Part shown: piece by piece, positions 35,065-44,149 of the stretch
Layout: each line of letters opens with the position of its first letter
How positions within the stretch are numbered: the first letter of the stretch is position 1
Assembly (NCBI RefSeq): GCF_050379415.1
Contig: NZ_JBNRLS010000001.1
Location: forward strand, 1-64,000
Origin: Marinobacter sp050379415
GTDB lineage: Bacteria > Pseudomonadota > Gammaproteobacteria > Pseudomonadales > Oleiphilaceae
DNA: 64,000 nt
Direction: 5' to 3'
Translations under genes and position numbers: made by a program
Notes under the pieces: model-generated
Database searches by the model: none
What the model was told of the DNA's origin: nothing
What the model saw: only the letters and a program-made list of their open reading frames with translations

Positions 35065-36180
35065 ATGCCAATAGATTACTCGGAATTGAACATTATCTTC
35101 CATCATCCTCGGCCGATTACGGCTAACGGACTGACGGGAAGCCAGGTCAGACCTTACAAGATGCTCCAGGCTTTCAAAAAGTTGGGCGTGAACGTACTTG
35201 AGGTCACAGGAGAAATTAGATCACGCTCAGCCAGCATGGATAGCGCGAGGAGAATGATAGAAGAGGGGAAGCGTTTTGATTTCGTCTACACGGAAAATTT
35301 GACCATCCCCTTTGCGATGTCTGAAGAACACCGTCTTCCAACTCACCCCTTTTTAGACCACAGCTTTCTTGCCTTCTGCAACTCAAGGAACATCCCCGTA
35401 AGTCTATTTAACAGGGACGTCTATTGGCGAGACAAGGCCTATAAAAAGATGCTGCCTTGGTGGGGCCGCTTGGTCACAATACCTCTGCATTGGTATGACT
35501 GGTGGTGGCATACTCGTTACCTGAACACACTCTACCTTCCCTCTGAAGCTATGGGCAGGGCTCTACCCTGGATGCACAGTTTCAAGAACGTCAGATTTCT
35601 GCCTCCCGGAACAGAAATCCCCGAAAAGCCCCGAGACCCCAACATAAACTCGCCAATCAGACTTTTTTACGTGGGCGGAATCAAACCGCCAAACTATGAT
35701 TTAAGACCACTTTTGGCTGCAATGAGTAAAACAGACGCTGCCAACCTCACGGTTTGTTGTCGAGAAAGCGAATGGGACCATCTCAAGGATATCTACATTC
35801 CATTACTTTCTGATCGTGTGAGCGTCGTCCACCGGAGTGGAGCCGAGCTGGATCAGCTATATGAGCAGAGTGATTTATTTATTGTCGTTCGCGACCAGGG
35901 AACATATCTTGATTACTCCGTTCCGATCAAACTCTATGAATCTTTGGGCCATGCTCTACCGGTTCTGTGCAACCCGGGAGGGGAAACTGCACGAATCGTA
36001 GATTCAGAAAAGCTGGGCTGGATAAAGGACCCAAACGAGATACCCGACTTTCTTGCAACACTTGCAAAGAACTCCGAGCTGATCAAACAACAAAAAGAAC
36101 TACTGAAGAAGCTTCGTCATAATCATACCTGGACGGAGAGAGCAGCTAAAGTATGCAAAGATATGACATTACGAACTTGA
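35065..36180 (+). CDS. Glycosyltransferase (GT-B, GT4-like)
   Basis: 371 residues from the ATG at 35065, which follows AAGGGG at good spacing. An earlier in-frame ATG at 34990 gives a Cys-free charged extension and no ribosome site. The early part contains NGLTGSQVRPYKMLQAFKK, like the acceptor loop of GT-B enzymes. The C-terminal half has LFYVGGIKPPNYDLRPLL and the donor-binding VPIKLYESLGHALPVL with the E-X7-E style Glu. Probably a cytoplasmic enzyme building a glycan with the neighbouring epimerase. Donor unknown. Confidence 0.75.
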   Translation: MPIDYSELNIIFHHPRPITANGLTGSQVRPYKMLQAFKKLGVNVLEVTGEIRSRSASMDSARRMIEEGKRFDFVYTENLTIPFAMSEEHRLPTHPFLDHSFLAFCNSRNIPVSLFNRDVYWRDKAYKKMLPWWGRLVTIPLHWYDWWWHTRYLNTLYLPSEAMGRALPWMHSFKNVRFLPPGTEIPEKPRDPNINSPIRLFYVGGIKPPNYDLRPLLAAMSKTDAANLTVCCRESEWDHLKDIYIPLLSDRVSVVHRSGAELDQLYEQSDLFIVVRDQGTYLDYSVPIKLYESLGHALPVLCNPGGETARIVDSEKLGWIKDPNEIPDFLATLAKNSELIKQQKELLKKLRHNHTWTERAAKVCKDMTLRT

Positions 36181-36223
36181 AGTTTGCCTCCCCAACTGGG
36201 AAGAATCATGGGAAGATTTGAAA

Positions 36224-37303
36224 TCAGAAATAGGACTCTAAATCCTTTACGATGATCTCGGATGGGCTTTTATCACTCAGGAGACTAGGTTTTCGATAAT
36301 TCTCGGGGTCGGAAAAAAATTGTTCAACAGAACGCTCGGAATAATTCGATAAAAGAACGTTATTACCCACCCCCTCAGTTCGTTCAGTGCTCTTTCGCAT
36401 CACTAAGCATGGCAGCCCCAAGTAACTGCTCTCTTCCTGGTTGCTACCGCCATCAGTGACGAGAAAGCGGGCTCTGGCTAACACCCCTGCAAACTCGAAA
36501 TAGCTGAAACGCTTTCTTAACTCAATGCCTGGCTCAGAGCTCAATTTTTCGTATAGGCCAGTGTCTCTTAGGCGCTGCTCTGTAGGCGGATGCATCACAA
36601 AAATCATAGGATAACGCCGGGATTGCTCAATAATTTTTTCAACGATCCAAGTCAACCGTTGAGTATAAAAGATATTTTCATAACGGTGGATAGATACTAT
36701 TCCATAATTCGAAGGCACTGATGAAACTGACGCCTGGACTGCATGACGCGTGGCATCGAGCATTGTATTTCCAAAGGTGTCAATCACTTTTTTTCTTTTC
36801 TCAAGGAACACAACATTTTTGACCGCACTTGCGCCCGGACAGAACAAGATGTCAGCCAACCTGAATGTTGCTACACGGATCAGCTCTTCAGGAAACGGAT
36901 GCAAAAAATTGAATGACCTAAGGCCACTCTCAACATGACCACACTTAAACCCCATACGTTTTGCAGCCAAGGCGCCTATCACCGTGGATAATGTGTCTCC
37001 ATGCACAAGCACAACATCCTTGTCGCCTCTTTTTCTACCACTCCAGCATGAGGACGACTGTCCAGTCCGCTTCAGACAATTGAAAATCCACTTTGGAACC
37101 TGAGTTTTTTGCTTTATATCAGGACCGTTATCCAGATAAAAATCAGGATCAGGTAACGAAAAATCAGCTAGAATATCTTCTATAGTCTCTCTATGTTGGC
37201 CTGTATGGATAAAATTATAACCAACCCCTCTATCCAGCAAGGCCCTCATTATCGGGGCCATTTTGATTAGCTGAGCTTTTGTTCCGATTAGAATATGGAT
37301 CAT
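36224..37303 (-). CDS. UDP-N-acetylglucosamine 2-epimerase family protein (WecB-like)
   Basis: A 359-residue protein. GTKAQLIKMAPIMRAL opens it; VHGDTLSTVIGALAAKR, GHVESGLRSFNFLHPFPEE and TDGGSNQEESSYLGLP are conserved motifs of the non-hydrolysing 2-epimerase family. It should interconvert UDP-GlcNAc and UDP-ManNAc or a related amino sugar. A Lys/Arg/Cys-rich insert near residues 80-95 (RTGQSSSCWSGRKRG) is not usual for WecB. It lies near the GT4 gene and upstream of nothing obvious, 75 bases past the GT2 gene in transcription order. No matching dehydrogenase (WecC) is present. Confidence 0.8.
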   Translation of the reverse strand: MIHILIGTKAQLIKMAPIMRALLDRGVGYNFIHTGQHRETIEDILADFSLPDPDFYLDNGPDIKQKTQVPKWIFNCLKRTGQSSSCWSGRKRGDKDVVLVHGDTLSTVIGALAAKRMGFKCGHVESGLRSFNFLHPFPEELIRVATFRLADILFCPGASAVKNVVFLEKRKKVIDTFGNTMLDATRHAVQASVSSVPSNYGIVSIHRYENIFYTQRLTWIVEKIIEQSRRYPMIFVMHPPTEQRLRDTGLYEKLSSEPGIELRKRFSYFEFAGVLARARFLVTDGGSNQEESSYLGLPCLVMRKSTERTEGVGNNVLLSNYSERSVEQFFSDPENYRKPSLLSDKSPSEIIVKDLESYF

Positions 37304-37378
37304 GCCAAACAGGTCTCTTTTTCGAAATACAGGGCTAATCCTAAAACTCCGAAAAGTTAATTTCCACCAACCGCCGCC

Positions 37379-38254
37379 TTATCTAGCATCATCCTGATCT
37401 CCACGAGCATACATCAAGGACGTAATCTGCTCAGAAACCAAGCCAACTAAAAAGATGGTCAAAGATGTTGTAAAAAGCAAAGCACTCATATTCGTGAATC
37501 GACCGAAGGAGAAGTATGTGTACCCATAATAACTCGCACCCAATAAAAACAAGAAAAATGATATAGGCACAAACAACTTCAGAGGTGAATACAGAGTTCC
37601 GATCTTAAAGATAATCAGAAGGAAACGAATACCATCCTTAATCGGTCGAATGTGGCTTTGACCTTTGCGCTTTGCTGCATGAATAGGTACATATCCCACA
37701 CTGTATCCGGCCCTGAAGAACGCCATTGTTGATGTTGTCGGGTAAGAAAAGCCATTAGGAAGAAGATTTAGAAATTCCAGAAACTTATGTCGGTTAACGG
37801 CCCTAAATCCAGAGGTAAGATCCTCCACCTTGTGGCCGGTCATGTAAGTGGCCAATCCGTTATAGAACTTATTAGCGACTCCCCTACCGATTGTGGCCTG
37901 GGAGCCTGATTGTCGAGCACCCACGACGAGGTCGAACCCCTTTGATAGTTCGTCAAGCAGACGAGGGATGTCTGTCGGATCATGCTGCCCATCTGCATCC
38001 ATGAAAACGAGGACATCCCCTTTCGCAGCGCGTGCACCTGCTTTTATCGCTGCCCCATTGCCCTTGGAGTATGGGTTCGTTATCACAACAGCCCCTTTCT
38101 CGAGGGCAATCTCTCCGGTTAGATCAGATGAACCGTCATCCACAACTATCACTTCTTCCTGAAGGCCACTAGAGATAAGCGCCTCTACCAGACGTCCAAT
38201 CGAGTCGGCTTCATTTTTGGCAGGTATAACCACTGAAACCTTAAAATCTTTCAA
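37379..38254 (-). CDS. Polyprenyl-phosphate sugar synthase-like GT2 (DPM1/GtrB type)
   Basis: A 291-residue protein. The GT2 start VSVVIPAKNEADSIGRLV, VIVVDDGSSDLTG, the metal motif FMDADGQHDP near residue 94 and LTSGFRAVNR are features of polyprenyl-phosphate glucose or mannose synthases. Two C-terminal hydrophobic helices (about 225-245 and 255-275) anchor it in the membrane. It would make an undecaprenyl-phosphate sugar, the usual donor of GT-C enzymes. It overlaps the GT-C gene by 4 bases (ATGA), so the two are coupled. The sugar cannot be told from sequence. Confidence 0.83.
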   Translation of the reverse strand: MKDFKVSVVIPAKNEADSIGRLVEALISSGLQEEVIVVDDGSSDLTGEIALEKGAVVITNPYSKGNGAAIKAGARAAKGDVLVFMDADGQHDPTDIPRLLDELSKGFDLVVGARQSGSQATIGRGVANKFYNGLATYMTGHKVEDLTSGFRAVNRHKFLEFLNLLPNGFSYPTTSTMAFFRAGYSVGYVPIHAAKRKGQSHIRPIKDGIRFLLIIFKIGTLYSPLKLFVPISFFLFLLGASYYGYTYFSFGRFTNMSALLFTTSLTIFLVGLVSEQITSLMYARGDQDDAR

Positions 38255-40188
38255 TCCTTAACTCCTTCTTCCAATCTGCCTGAACTCACAAGAAAAAGTC
38301 CCCGCAGTCGCTCAATTTCATTACTGTAAGCCAGGAACTCAAGCTCCCCGGAGATTTTACGTTGTGCCCCGTCTAATAGGGTTAGTGCAGCATCATACTG
38401 TCCATCAGCAGCATGGTAGCGAGCAAGCAGGACAATCTCTGAGATTGATCGAATGCGATCTGGAATATTTTCTATAGCCTTAATCGCTTCTGGCCAGGAA
38501 CCCTGATCTGCAAAAATAAGCGACTTCAATATACTGAAATTTTTCCTTCCTTTGTAAGCACTGTTTCTCCAAAGCATATCTACATACGAAATCAGGTCTT
38601 CGCGAGAAAGGTATCCACATCCATCAGATCCGGATCTCATCACCCTCCAGACCTCTTTAAGGGCCGGTAAAACACCTCGATCGTACCGCGATTCTGAGAA
38701 CACCTTTAAGAATTCTTTCTTTTCAGGAAGTGGAATTCTATCATCAAGACATTGCAACAGAATTAACTGTGCATACGTACCAGCATATTTTCCGAAGTCT
38801 TGGTTAACGCTATATAAAACGTTGGCCGCACTCATATAGTCGCCTTCATTCGCGAGATGGGCAGCAAACTCCTGTCGAGCTCTGATTGAACCCGGCCTTT
38901 CTGTCACCGCGGCAACTGCAAACTTCTTCGGGTCCCCCCATGTAGTCGCCTCCGTCGCTCCTACAAGCGTAATCCAACAACCCCATATAATAAGTGAGCC
39001 TTGGACGAAAACCCTCAGTCGATTTCGATCATAGTTGCGCCGAGTGAAAAACTGACCAGCGCCAAGAGCAACAGCAATAACTATTCCTACAGAAGGTAAG
39101 TAGTTCCTGTGTTCGAAGTAAAGCTCGAGTGCCAGTACAGTAGACTCCAGCAGATGACCAGTAAGGAAGAAAAGAATTGCAAAGGACAGTAGTCGATAGC
39201 GAGTCATGAAACCGACTACGACAATGGATACCAGACCAATCAAGGAAATACCAACTACTATCCAGCTCTCAATTAAAGCTCGGTAAGGAAATCCATCGTT
39301 GTAGAGATTAATTCTGGCATTCGTTGGAAACAATATTTTGGCCACATAGTCAAAGAGTATGATTATTTCAGCCAAAAGGCGCTCGCCTAATGAAAATTCT
39401 CTGTAGCCATAGCCTCCAAAGAGCTTTCCGATCATCAGGAGATATATAACAACAGTCAAAAAAGGAAAAATCAATACAACTGATTTCCAAGCCTTGTTTA
39501 GTTGGGGCCGGCATCGGGAAAAAATGGAAAATTCCAAAACGAGCACGAGCAACCCAACCAGAATAGCGGTTTCCTTAGCAAAAATCCCTATATAGCCAAA
39601 TGCGATGAAACCAGTTGCAAGAATATACTCTCGCTTCCCCCAAGCAACACGATTTACTCTTAGATAACAGTAGCCCACTAGCGCAACAAGGCACATTAAA
39701 GTTGACAGTAAAACCATCCTCTGAACGACATAAAACACCGTGCTCATATTGATTGGAAGAACCAACCAAAAAAAGGAGGCGACAGCACAAAAAAAGAAAA
39801 CACTCTCTTTCTTTTCTTTATTTTGATCAAGCTCAATCTGGCTAAGCAAAATTGCTAATGCATAAACCAGCGTTCCATTCGCAATATGGATAATCAAGTT
39901 TACTAGCTTGAAATTAAAAGGACTTTCTGGCCAGCTACTTGACTGCATCAAGAAGGTAATAAATGATAAAGGCCTCCCACTACCACCAACCGGAACATTT
40001 ATTAAATAGCTTAAAGCGGACGACAAGCCTACCTGACCATCAGGGAGACTTTCGAGATTAGGATAGTCATCGAGATAGAAGGCGCCATAGAGTCCTGGCC
40101 ATAAGATATAAACTGCAGCTAAAAGAAATAGGAAAAAAGAGAGGTGGGCGCCAAAACTTTGGAAAGCTAGTTTTTTCACGGGGTTCAT
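38251..40188 (-). CDS. GT-C membrane glycosyltransferase, candidate pilin glycosyltransferase
   Basis: A 645-residue protein with about ten membrane segments in the first 420 residues and a soluble helical C-terminal part with TPR-like helices. GAFYLDDYPNLESL near residue 36 places two Asp in the first periplasmic loop, the GT-C active-site pattern. LYFEHRNYLPSVG near 360 is a recurring motif of TMTC/O-mannosyltransferase-like proteins. It lies 60 bases after pilA, beyond a terminator, and is coupled to a polyprenyl-sugar synthase. This order parallels Pseudomonas pilA with tfpO or tfpW, which glycosylate the pilin. A role on another periplasmic substrate remains possible. Confidence 0.7.
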   Translation of the reverse strand: MNPVKKLAFQSFGAHLSFFLFLLAAVYILWPGLYGAFYLDDYPNLESLPDGQVGLSSALSYLINVPVGGSGRPLSFITFLMQSSSWPESPFNFKLVNLIIHIANGTLVYALAILLSQIELDQNKEKKESVFFFCAVASFFWLVLPINMSTVFYVVQRMVLLSTLMCLVALVGYCYLRVNRVAWGKREYILATGFIAFGYIGIFAKETAILVGLLVLVLEFSIFSRCRPQLNKAWKSVVLIFPFLTVVIYLLMIGKLFGGYGYREFSLGERLLAEIIILFDYVAKILFPTNARINLYNDGFPYRALIESWIVVGISLIGLVSIVVVGFMTRYRLLSFAILFFLTGHLLESTVLALELYFEHRNYLPSVGIVIAVALGAGQFFTRRNYDRNRLRVFVQGSLIIWGCWITLVGATEATTWGDPKKFAVAAVTERPGSIRARQEFAAHLANEGDYMSAANVLYSVNQDFGKYAGTYAQLILLQCLDDRIPLPEKKEFLKVFSESRYDRGVLPALKEVWRVMRSGSDGCGYLSREDLISYVDMLWRNSAYKGRKNFSILKSLIFADQGSWPEAIKAIENIPDRIRSISEIVLLARYHAADGQYDAALTLLDGAQRKISGELEFLAYSNEIERLRGLFLVSSGRLEEGVKD

Positions 40189-40194
40189 CCAATA

Positions 40195-40225
40195 AAAAGC
40201 CGCTCCGGATAAAGGAGCGGCTTTT
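40195..40225 (-). terminator. Rho-independent terminator after pilA
   Basis: A 12-bp stem (AAAAGCCGCTCC with GGAGCGGCTTTT) around a 7-base loop, with T residues on the minus strand. It probably makes pilA transcripts far more abundant than those of the downstream glycosyltransferases. Confidence 0.88.
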
Positions 40226-40248
40226 CGTTATCTGCGACTAAAGATTTT

Positions 40249-40674
40249 TTACAGGCACGGCTTCGGAGCAATTGCGTTCGGGACAGTACAACTCCAAGAC
40301 CAAGTGCTGTCACTGGTGGTGAATGTAAGAGTCATAGTAGTACTACCAAGCTTTTCTGCAACACTACCAGCAGCCTTGAAGGTAGCGACGTACTCGTTGG
40401 CTGCGGTATTTGCGGTGATAGAACGCACATACTCACCAGAAGTAGTCACTGAACCCAGGTCGCCGATTGCCGGAACAGTGCCATTGTTCAGGTAGTACTC
40501 AGCCACCGGTGTCTTCAGACCGCCAAGCAGAGTAGCACCTTCTGAAGCCTGCGAACGAGCGATATAGTCTTGGTAGGCGGGGATTGCAACCGCAGCCAGA
40601 ATACCGATGATCGCCACAACGATCATCAATTCAATCAAGGTGAAACCTTTCTGCGCATGATTCATTTTTTGCAT
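40249..40674 (-). CDS. pilA: Type IV major pilin PilA
   Basis: A 141-residue prepilin. The leader MQKMNHAQKG is followed by FTLIELMIVVAIIGILAAVA, with the PilD cut after Gly10 and Glu at mature position 5. The hydrophobic helix and globular head follow. Cys129 and Cys140 near the C-terminus form the D-loop, ending in Cys-Leu. A GAGG site 8 bases upstream supports the ATG at 40674. A sigma-54 promoter lies upstream, and pilBCD are divergent nearby. The head is rich in Thr and Ser (several TTS and TFTTSDST stretches), which could accept O-linked sugar from the downstream GT-C enzyme. Confidence 0.95.
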   Translation of the reverse strand: MQKMNHAQKGFTLIELMIVVAIIGILAAVAIPAYQDYIARSQASEGATLLGGLKTPVAEYYLNNGTVPAIGDLGSVTTSGEYVRSITANTAANEYVATFKAAGSVAEKLGSTTMTLTFTTSDSTWSWSCTVPNAIAPKPCL

Positions 40675-40766
40675 TTCAATAAACCTCGTGAGTTCTCAGT
40701 TTGCGTTTTTATAGCCCGGGGGCGGTGGAGCTCGGCCCCGTTACCGCGTTGAGGGTGACTGACATC

Positions 40767-40783
40767 AAGCAGGCATCGTGCCA
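40767..40783 (-). promoter_or_regulatory. Sigma-54 promoter of pilA
   Basis: The minus strand reads TGGCACGATGCCTGCTT: GG and GC separated by exactly 10 bases within near-consensus -24/-12 elements. It lies about 95-110 bases before the pilA ATG. In related bacteria pilA is driven by RpoN with the PilS/PilR system; pilR is not in this window. Confidence 0.88.
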
Positions 40784-40934
40784 ATTGCAAGATAATGTTA
40801 AAAATAAGGCGATTTCAGCAGGTTATAACGTTATGTGAACTGAATCACAGCGTTGATTATCATAGCTTTTGTGTCTTACGACGTCAGGAGGTGACGCTTT
40901 TTGTCAGTTTTCGTGCTGAGCGTCGTTTAAAATT

Positions 40935-40964
40935 GGGGTCAGATGAAGGCTTTCATCTGACCCC
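40935..40964. repeat. REP-like palindrome, GAT subfamily, in the pilA-pilB divergent region
   Basis: Fully paired arms, loop GGCT. It lies about 146 bases before pilB and upstream of the pilA promoter. Confidence 0.9.
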
Positions 40965-41109
40965 TGTGCTGGAGGCACTTTGCCAGTTTCTCAAAAGCTC
41001 TCGTGCGAGATTGAGAACCCTGATGCTTTCCAAAGCCTTCCCAGACATCTAAACTCTTTTTTCATAAATTTACGATTCAGCGACTTATAACAACCTTTTC
41101 AGAGCACTT

Positions 41110-42828
41110 ATGGCGAGCAGCAACCGAAACGTGACGCTTACGGGCCTGGCCCGGCGATTTGTGGAAGACGGAATTTTGGATGAAGCGACTGCCAAGGACG
41201 CCTTTCTTCAGGCTTCGCAGAACCGGATTCCGCTAATAACCTATCTTACCCAGAATGAGCTGGCCAATAGCGCAAAAATGGCGTTTTCAGCGGCGATGGA
41301 ATTCGGAATGTCGGTGCTGGATCTGGATGCGTTTCTTCCCGAAATGATGCCCGAAAAAGCGGTTGACGAGAAACTGATCCGGAAACATAACGCCCTGCCC
41401 CTGTACAAGCGTGGCAACAGACTGTTCATTGCCGTCTCTGACCCCACGAACATTCAGGCGCTCGACGAGATCAAGTTCAATACGGGGCTGAGTACTGACG
41501 CCATTCTGGTAGATGATGCCAAGTTACGTACTGCGATCGACAGATATCTTGAATCCCAGGACACCTCAATGGGAGATCTGGATGATGCTGATCTTGAGGG
41601 AGTGGAAACTGAGGGCGGAGAGCAGGACGAAGATGACAATGCAGTAAGCGCATCAGATGTCGACGACGCCCCGATCGTTAAGTATGTTAACAAGATGCTA
41701 TTGGACGCTATTCGGGGGGGCGCATCAGATATTCACTTTGAGCCCTACGAAAAGGTCTATCGGGTTCGCTATCGGACCGACGGCATTTTGAAAGAAGTTT
41801 CCCGCCCATCTATAAAGCTGGCACCGAAAATTTCTGCGCGGGTCAAAATTATGGCGCAGCTTGATATCTCTGAACGCCGAGTACCCCAGGATGGCCGTAT
41901 CAAAATGAAGCTATCCAAGACCAAGGCTATCGATTTCCGGGTAAACACCCTCCCTACTTTGTGGGGCGAAAAGATCGTTCTGCGGATTCTGGATCCCAGT
42001 CAGGCCAAACTTGGGATCGATGTGCTGGGTTACGAGGAAGATCAAAAGCAGATGTATTTGGATGCACTGGAACAGCCCCAGGGCATGATCCTGGTAACTG
42101 GACCAACAGGTTCAGGCAAGACGGTTTCTCTTTATACCGGCTTGAACATTCTCAATACCGCTGAAAGAAATATTTCCACTGCAGAGGACCCTGCGGAAAT
42201 CAACCTGGAAGGCATTAACCAGGTAAACGTTAATAACAAGGTAGGACTAGGCTTCGCCGAAGCACTGCGAGCCTTCCTCCGACAGGATCCGGACGTCATT
42301 ATGGTGGGCGAGATCCGGGATTTGGAAACGGCCGAGATTGCCATCAAGGCGGCGCAAACAGGCCACCTGGTATTGTCTACCCTCCACACCAACAGCGCGG
42401 CGGAAACTCTTACCCGGATGATGAACATGGGTGTTCCCGCCTTTAACATCGCCACTTCTGTGAGCCTGATTATTGCCCAGCGACTGGGTCGCCGTTTGTG
42501 CAATAGCTGCAAGCAACCCGCCGACATCCCGAAGGATGTGCTTTTGAAGGAAGGGTTCACACAGGAACAAATTGATACAGGCTTCACGTTGTACCGCCCG
42601 AAGGGCTGTGATAAATGCAATGGGGGATACAAAGGCCGCGTCGGTATTTACGAGGTGGTGAAGGTTACTGACGAACTGGCGAACATGATTATGGAAGAAG
42701 CCAGTTCCATCCAAATTGCAAAACAGGCTCAGGCTGAGGGCTTCCAAAACCTGCGGCAGTCGGCACTCCTGAAAGTTATTCAGGGAGTGACCAGCCTTGA
42801 AGAAGCCAACCGCGTGACGAAGGATTAA
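41110..42828 (+). CDS. pilB: Type IV pilus extension ATPase PilB
   Basis: A 572-residue secretion-type ATPase. An MshEN-like N-terminal domain (first about 150 residues) is followed by an acidic linker (about 155-180). The ATPase core has Walker A GPTGSGKT from residue 331, an Asp box, and Walker B/His-box segments (VGEIRDLETAEIAIKAAQTGH). A C-terminal tetracysteine zinc site (CNSCK, then CDKC) completes it. It powers pilin polymerisation with PilC. It is followed by pilC after 2 bases. Full length. Confidence 0.96.
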   Translation: MASSNRNVTLTGLARRFVEDGILDEATAKDAFLQASQNRIPLITYLTQNELANSAKMAFSAAMEFGMSVLDLDAFLPEMMPEKAVDEKLIRKHNALPLYKRGNRLFIAVSDPTNIQALDEIKFNTGLSTDAILVDDAKLRTAIDRYLESQDTSMGDLDDADLEGVETEGGEQDEDDNAVSASDVDDAPIVKYVNKMLLDAIRGGASDIHFEPYEKVYRVRYRTDGILKEVSRPSIKLAPKISARVKIMAQLDISERRVPQDGRIKMKLSKTKAIDFRVNTLPTLWGEKIVLRILDPSQAKLGIDVLGYEEDQKQMYLDALEQPQGMILVTGPTGSGKTVSLYTGLNILNTAERNISTAEDPAEINLEGINQVNVNNKVGLGFAEALRAFLRQDPDVIMVGEIRDLETAEIAIKAAQTGHLVLSTLHTNSAAETLTRMMNMGVPAFNIATSVSLIIAQRLGRRLCNSCKQPADIPKDVLLKEGFTQEQIDTGFTLYRPKGCDKCNGGYKGRVGIYEVVKVTDELANMIMEEASSIQIAKQAQAEGFQNLRQSALLKVIQGVTSLEEANRVTKD

Positions 42829-42830
42829 GC

Positions 42831-44051
42831 ATGGCAGAGAAAGCGCAAAAGCTGGAATCGTATATTTGGCAAGGGAAGGACCGTAAAGGTAATAAATCCA
42901 AAGGCGAGTTGACCGGACCGAATCTAGCTCTGGTGAAGGCACAACTGAGGAAACAAGGAATTATTCCAGACAAGGTTAAGAAAAAACCGAAGCCTTTATT
43001 CGGCAGTAGCAAAAAAATCACGCCTTTTGATATCGCCATGCTTACGCGACAGCTAGCGACCATGATGAAGGCGGGCGTACCACTAGTGCAAAGCTTTGAC
43101 ATCGTCGCTGACGGGCTCGAGAACAAGGGCCTTCAGGAGCTAGTCATTAACATCAGGAATGATATTTCTTCTGGCACCAGCTTTGCCGGGGCTCTGAAAA
43201 AACATCCTAAATATTTTGATGATCTTTACTGTAACCTGGTGGACTCAGGGGAAAAGGCCGGTGCCCTCGAGCAGATGCTGGATCGAATTGCGACTTATCT
43301 TGAGAAAACGGAAATCCTCAAGAAAAAAGTGAAAAAAGCGATGACTTACCCAATTGCGGTTGTTGTGGTGGCAATAATAGTAACTGCAATCCTGTTGGTG
43401 AAGGTTGTTCCTCAGTTCGAAGCTTTGTTTCAAGGGTTCGGTGCAGACCTTCCAGTATTCACCCAATTCGTCGTTAATCTTTCAGAGTGGCTTCAAAAGT
43501 GGTGGTTCGTTGTCTTAGTGGGGATTATCGGTTCGATTTTTCTCTTCCGTGAATCCAAGAGACGATCTCGAAAATTCTCTGATTTTATTGATAAATACAC
43601 TCTAAAGTTGCCCGTTGTTGGCGAAATACTTGACAAATCCGCTGTTGCAAAGTTTGGGCGGGTACTTTCGACGACCTTCGCTGCAGGCGTTCCACTAGTG
43701 GAAGCTTTGGAGTCAGTTTCCGGCGCTACCGGTAATGCTGTTTATCGAGACGCAGTGTTGAATATAAAGAACGATGTGTCCAGTGGTACCCAGCTACAAG
43801 CGTCGATGCGACAGCAGGACATTTTTCCGGTTATGGCTGTTCAGCTTACGGCTATCGGTGAAGAGTCGGGTAACCTGGATGAGATGCTCGCTAAGGTTGC
43901 AGAGCACTACGAGGGTGTCGTGGACGATCTGGTGGACAATCTGACGGCTCTGATGGAGCCGATGATTATGGCTGTCCTGGGCGTATTGGTTGGCGGCCTG
44001 ATCATTGCGATGTACTTGCCGATTTTCCAGATGGGCTCGGTTGTTGGCTAA
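42831..44051 (+). CDS. pilC: Type IV pilus inner-membrane platform protein PilC
   Basis: A 406-residue protein with two repeated GspF/T2SSF domains (around residues 65-190 and 270-395; both contain the ML/LATM-type start and a V-S-GT-X-L segment). Membrane helices lie near 175-195, 220-240 and 375-395. It is the platform for pilus assembly, contacting PilB. It lies directly after pilB and 98 bases before pilD. Confidence 0.95.
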   Translation: MAEKAQKLESYIWQGKDRKGNKSKGELTGPNLALVKAQLRKQGIIPDKVKKKPKPLFGSSKKITPFDIAMLTRQLATMMKAGVPLVQSFDIVADGLENKGLQELVINIRNDISSGTSFAGALKKHPKYFDDLYCNLVDSGEKAGALEQMLDRIATYLEKTEILKKKVKKAMTYPIAVVVVAIIVTAILLVKVVPQFEALFQGFGADLPVFTQFVVNLSEWLQKWWFVVLVGIIGSIFLFRESKRRSRKFSDFIDKYTLKLPVVGEILDKSAVAKFGRVLSTTFAAGVPLVEALESVSGATGNAVYRDAVLNIKNDVSSGTQLQASMRQQDIFPVMAVQLTAIGEESGNLDEMLAKVAEHYEGVVDDLVDNLTALMEPMIMAVLGVLVGGLIIAMYLPIFQMGSVVG

Positions 44052-44074
44052 CCTCGAGGTTTCGACCTGAAAAT

Positions 44075-44104
44075 GGGGTCGGATGAAAGCTTTCATCTGA
44101 CCCC
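44075..44104. repeat. REP-like palindrome, GAT subfamily, between pilC and pilD
   Basis: Arms GGGGTCGGATGAA and TTCATCTGACCCC, loop AGCT; position 7 is a G-T wobble. Confidence 0.85.
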
Positions 44105-44149
44105 CGACTTAACCCTTCCCCCTCCTCCTATGCTCAATCAAGGCTTCGA

